A program made the translations under genes and the position numbers. DNA of 23,455 nucleotides from positions 1-23,455 of the forward strand of contig CALALX010000046.1 of the NCBI GenBank assembly GCA_937925635.1. The letters run 5' to 3'. The stretch comes from an uncultured Caulobacter sp. (lineage in GTDB: Bacteria > Pseudomonadota > Alphaproteobacteria > Caulobacterales > Caulobacteraceae). Under the pieces are notes generated by a model. The model was not told where the DNA came from and searched no databases. It was given only the letters and a program-made list of their open reading frames with translations. The first letter of the stretch is position 1; every line of letters begins with the position of its first letter. Of this stretch, positions 21,717 through 23,455 are shown piece by piece.

Positions 21717-22652
21717 ATGCGTACCATCTCCGCGACTGACGCCGCTTTTGCGGGCTTCAAGTTGATCAGAAACAACCCCGCCATCGTCCTGATGTGGACG
21801 CTGGTGAGCTTCCTCTTCGTGCTCGGCCTGATCGTCATGCTGGGGCTTTTCGTCGGCGGGCCGATCATGAGCCTCGCCCAGCTCAGGGGCGGCGCCGAAC
21901 CGAGCCCCGAACAGATCGCGTCGCTGGTTCTGACCCTGTTGCCGGCGATCCTGCTGATGATCCCGCTGGCGCTGATCTTCAACGGCGTGATGGTGGCCGG
22001 CGTCAACCGCGCCATCCTCCGGCCCAAGGAGAAGGGCTTCTTCTATCTGCGGCTCGGCGGCGACGAGATGCGTCTGGCGCTGGTCCTGCTCGTCCAGGGG
22101 CTGGCGACCTTCGCCATCGACATGGCCGGTCAGATGCTGCAGCTGGCGGTCGTCGGCGGCGGGTCGCTGGCGGCCGGCGCGATGGAAAACGATACGGCGA
22201 TGGGCGGGATGTTCTTCGTCGGCCTCCTGCTGCGCTTCGTTTCGATCGGCGTGCTGATCTTCCTTTCGGTGCGCTTCTGCCTGGCCGCGCCGCAGAGCTT
22301 CGCGACCAAGAGCATCAACATCTTTGGGACCTGGACCCTGACCAAGGGGCGCTTCTGGACGATCGTCGGCGCCTATCTTCTCTCCGGCGTGATCGTGGCT
22401 GTGATCATCCTGCTGGTCGGCGGTGTTGCGCTGGCCATCGGCGTGGGGACCTTCATGGCCGCCGGCCTGGCGAATGTGACGGGCGAGGCGGCCCTCATGC
22501 AAAACCTGCCGACCATTGTCGGCTTCGTCGCCGCGGCCGCTGTTGTCTACGGGCTGCTGATCACCTTCGCCAATACGGTGATCTATGCGGTGGCGCCGAA
22601 CCTCTATCAGCAGATCGTCGGCGCCGATGATCCGAGCGCGGTGTTCTCCTGA
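21717..22652 (+). CDS. Array membrane protein 5 of 5, unknown function
   Basis: This 311-residue polytopic membrane protein opens DAAFAGFKLIRNNPAIVLMW (residues 8-27). Motif A is NRAILRPKEKGFFYLRLGGD (97-116) with Glu117; motif B is VRFCLAAPQSFATKSINIFG (185-204) then TWTLTKGRFW (205-214). About six hydrophobic segments are visible, the last in VAAAAVVYGLLITFANTVIY. It ends PNLYQQIVGADDPSAVFS, like the IYRQIAQPTTADVFA end of protein 4, so the tail is also conserved. AGGA lies nine bases before the ATG. It is the last gene of the array and converges on uvrA, with 18 bases between the stops. Confidence 0.82.
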   Translation: MRTISATDAAFAGFKLIRNNPAIVLMWTLVSFLFVLGLIVMLGLFVGGPIMSLAQLRGGAEPSPEQIASLVLTLLPAILLMIPLALIFNGVMVAGVNRAILRPKEKGFFYLRLGGDEMRLALVLLVQGLATFAIDMAGQMLQLAVVGGGSLAAGAMENDTAMGGMFFVGLLLRFVSIGVLIFLSVRFCLAAPQSFATKSINIFGTWTLTKGRFWTIVGAYLLSGVIVAVIILLVGGVALAIGVGTFMAAGLANVTGEAALMQNLPTIVGFVAAAAVVYGLLITFANTVIYAVAPNLYQQIVGADDPSAVFS

Positions 22653-22662
22653 TGATCGGGCG

Positions 22663-22681
22663 GGCGGGCCTCAAGCCCGCC
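22663..22681. terminator. Possible bidirectional hairpin between array gene 5 and uvrA
   Basis: GGCGGGC (22663-22669) and GCCCGCC (22675-22681) form a 7-bp stem with a five-base loop at the convergent junction, overlapping the last codons of uvrA. Neither side has a T-tract, so it is at best a weak two-way terminator. Confidence 0.4.
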
Positions 22682-23455
22682 TGCGCTTCTCGCCGTCGCG
22701 CTCGCGATGCCGCTTGAGGACGTCCGCCAGGTAGCGGCCGGTCCAGCTGCCTTCGCTGGCCGCGACCTTCTCGGGACTGCCGACGGCGACGATCTCGCCG
22801 CCGCCGTCGCCGCCCTCGGGCCCGAAGTCGACGATCCAGTCGGCCGTCTTCACGACGTCGAGGTTATGCTCGATGACCACCACGGTGTTGCCCTGGTCGA
22901 CCAGCTCGTGGAGCACTTCCAGCAGCTTGCGGGTGTCCTCGAAGTGCAGGCCGGTGGTCGGCTCGTCGAGGATGTAGAGCGTGCGGCCGGTGGCGCGCTT
23001 GCTCAGCTCCTTGCTCAGCTTGACCCGCTGCGCCTCGCCGCCCGACAGGGTGGTCGCCTGTTGGCCGACGTGGATGTAGCCCAGGCCGACCCGCTTGAGC
23101 GTCTCCATCTTGTCGCGGACCGGGGGCACGACCTTGAAGAAGTCGGCGGCCTCCTCGACCGTCATGTCCAGGATGTCGGCGATAGACTTGCCCTTGAACA
23201 GGATCTCGAGCGTCTCGCGATTGTAGCGCTTGCCCTTGCAGACGTCGCAGGTGACGTAGACGTCGGGCAGGAAGTGCATCTCGATCTTGATCAGGCCGTC
23301 GCCCTGACAGGCTTCGCAGCGGCCGCCCTTGACGTTGAAGCTGAACCGCCCCGGGCCGTAGCCGCGCGCCTTGCTCTCCGGCAGCTGGGCGAACCAGTCG
23401 CGGATCGGCTGGAAGGCGCCGGTATAGGTGGCCGGGTTCGATCGCGGCGTGCGGC
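22671..23455 (-). CDS. uvrA: UvrABC excision nuclease subunit A, 3' part only
   Basis: This is the C-terminal 260 or so residues of UvrA, the DNA-damage-sensing ATPase of nucleotide excision repair; the start is beyond the right edge and the frame is open to the end of the window. From the edge inward it shows FQPIRDWFAQLPESKARGYG, the second half of the zinc module with GRCEACQGDG and VTCDVCKGKRYN (two CxxC pairs), the ABC signature TLSGGEAQRVKLSKEL, Walker B LYILDEPTTGLHFEDTRKLL, and the H-loop VVVIEHNLDVVKTADWIVDF. The basic C-terminal tail ends RHRERDGEKRRRA. These blocks form the second ATPase half of UvrA. Any regulatory site, such as a LexA box, would lie outside the window. Confidence 0.97.
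   Translation of the reverse strand, partial: RTPRSNPATYTGAFQPIRDWFAQLPESKARGYGPGRFSFNVKGGRCEACQGDGLIKIEMHFLPDVYVTCDVCKGKRYNRETLEILFKGKSIADILDMTVEEAADFFKVVPPVRDKMETLKRVGLGYIHVGQQATTLSGGEAQRVKLSKELSKRATGRTLYILDEPTTGLHFEDTRKLLEVLHELVDQGNTVVVIEHNLDVVKTADWIVDFGPEGGDGGGEIVAVGSPEKVAASEGSWTGRYLADVLKRHRERDGEKRRRA

Noticed and set aside
1..23455. CRISPR array, tRNA or rRNA genes, insertion sequence or prophage
   Set aside because: No direct-repeat and spacer pattern, cloverleaf, rRNA segment, transposase or phage gene was found.

Overview
This window looks like chromosomal core DNA of a high-GC alphaproteobacterium, most likely a member of the Caulobacteraceae (Caulobacter/Phenylobacterium-like). The evidence is the very GC-rich codon use, the gene order SPOR protein-nagZ-scpA-scpB-tatABC-serS-surE-pcm-LysM/LytM protein-DUF815-yajC-secDF (an arrangement I recall from alphaproteobacteria, not searched here), and a perfect CtrA box (TTAA-N7-TTAA) with CcrM-type GANTC sites in front of a DipM-like division gene. 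No tRNA, rRNA, CRISPR array, transposase or phage gene was seen.

Layout. (1) 1-5070, plus strand: 3' end of a SPOR-domain protein, nagZ (peptidoglycan recycling), scpA and scpB (chromosome condensation), a 66-residue membrane protein whose first helix mimics TatA, then tatA, tatB and tatC (twin-arginine export). Many junctions overlap by 1 or 4 bases, which suggests translational coupling. (2) 5071-5330: a gene-free stretch filled by a roughly 150-bp palindromic repeat element. (3) 5331-8199: serS with an unusual in-frame insertion of about 50 codons, surE, and pcm (protein L-isoaspartate repair). (4) 8200-9847: a putative cell-cycle promoter and a DipM-like LysM/LytM lipoprotein whose zinc-binding site is degenerate. 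(5) 9864-10951, minus strand: a DUF815 AAA ATPase followed by a small membrane protein. (6) 11068-14401: yajC, secD, secF and an Mth938-like gene. (7) 14493-15790: a PuuD-type membrane protein closed by a clear intrinsic terminator, and a short squalene/phytoene synthase-like protein. (8) 15794-17197, minus strand: trmFO. (9) 17317-22652: five related but strongly diverged multi-pass membrane proteins in tandem, interrupted only by an opposing glutathione S-transferase gene. (10) 22671-23455, minus strand: the 3' part of uvrA.

The best-understood genes serve the cell envelope: export through Tat and Sec-YajC-SecDF, cell-wall remodelling and recycling by the SPOR protein, NagZ and the DipM-like protein. 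The least explained parts are the membrane-protein array at 17.3-22.7 kb, the TatA-mimic small protein, the insertion in seryl-tRNA synthetase, and the inactive-looking LytM domain under apparent CtrA control. All family names come from recognising motifs by eye; no database search was run.
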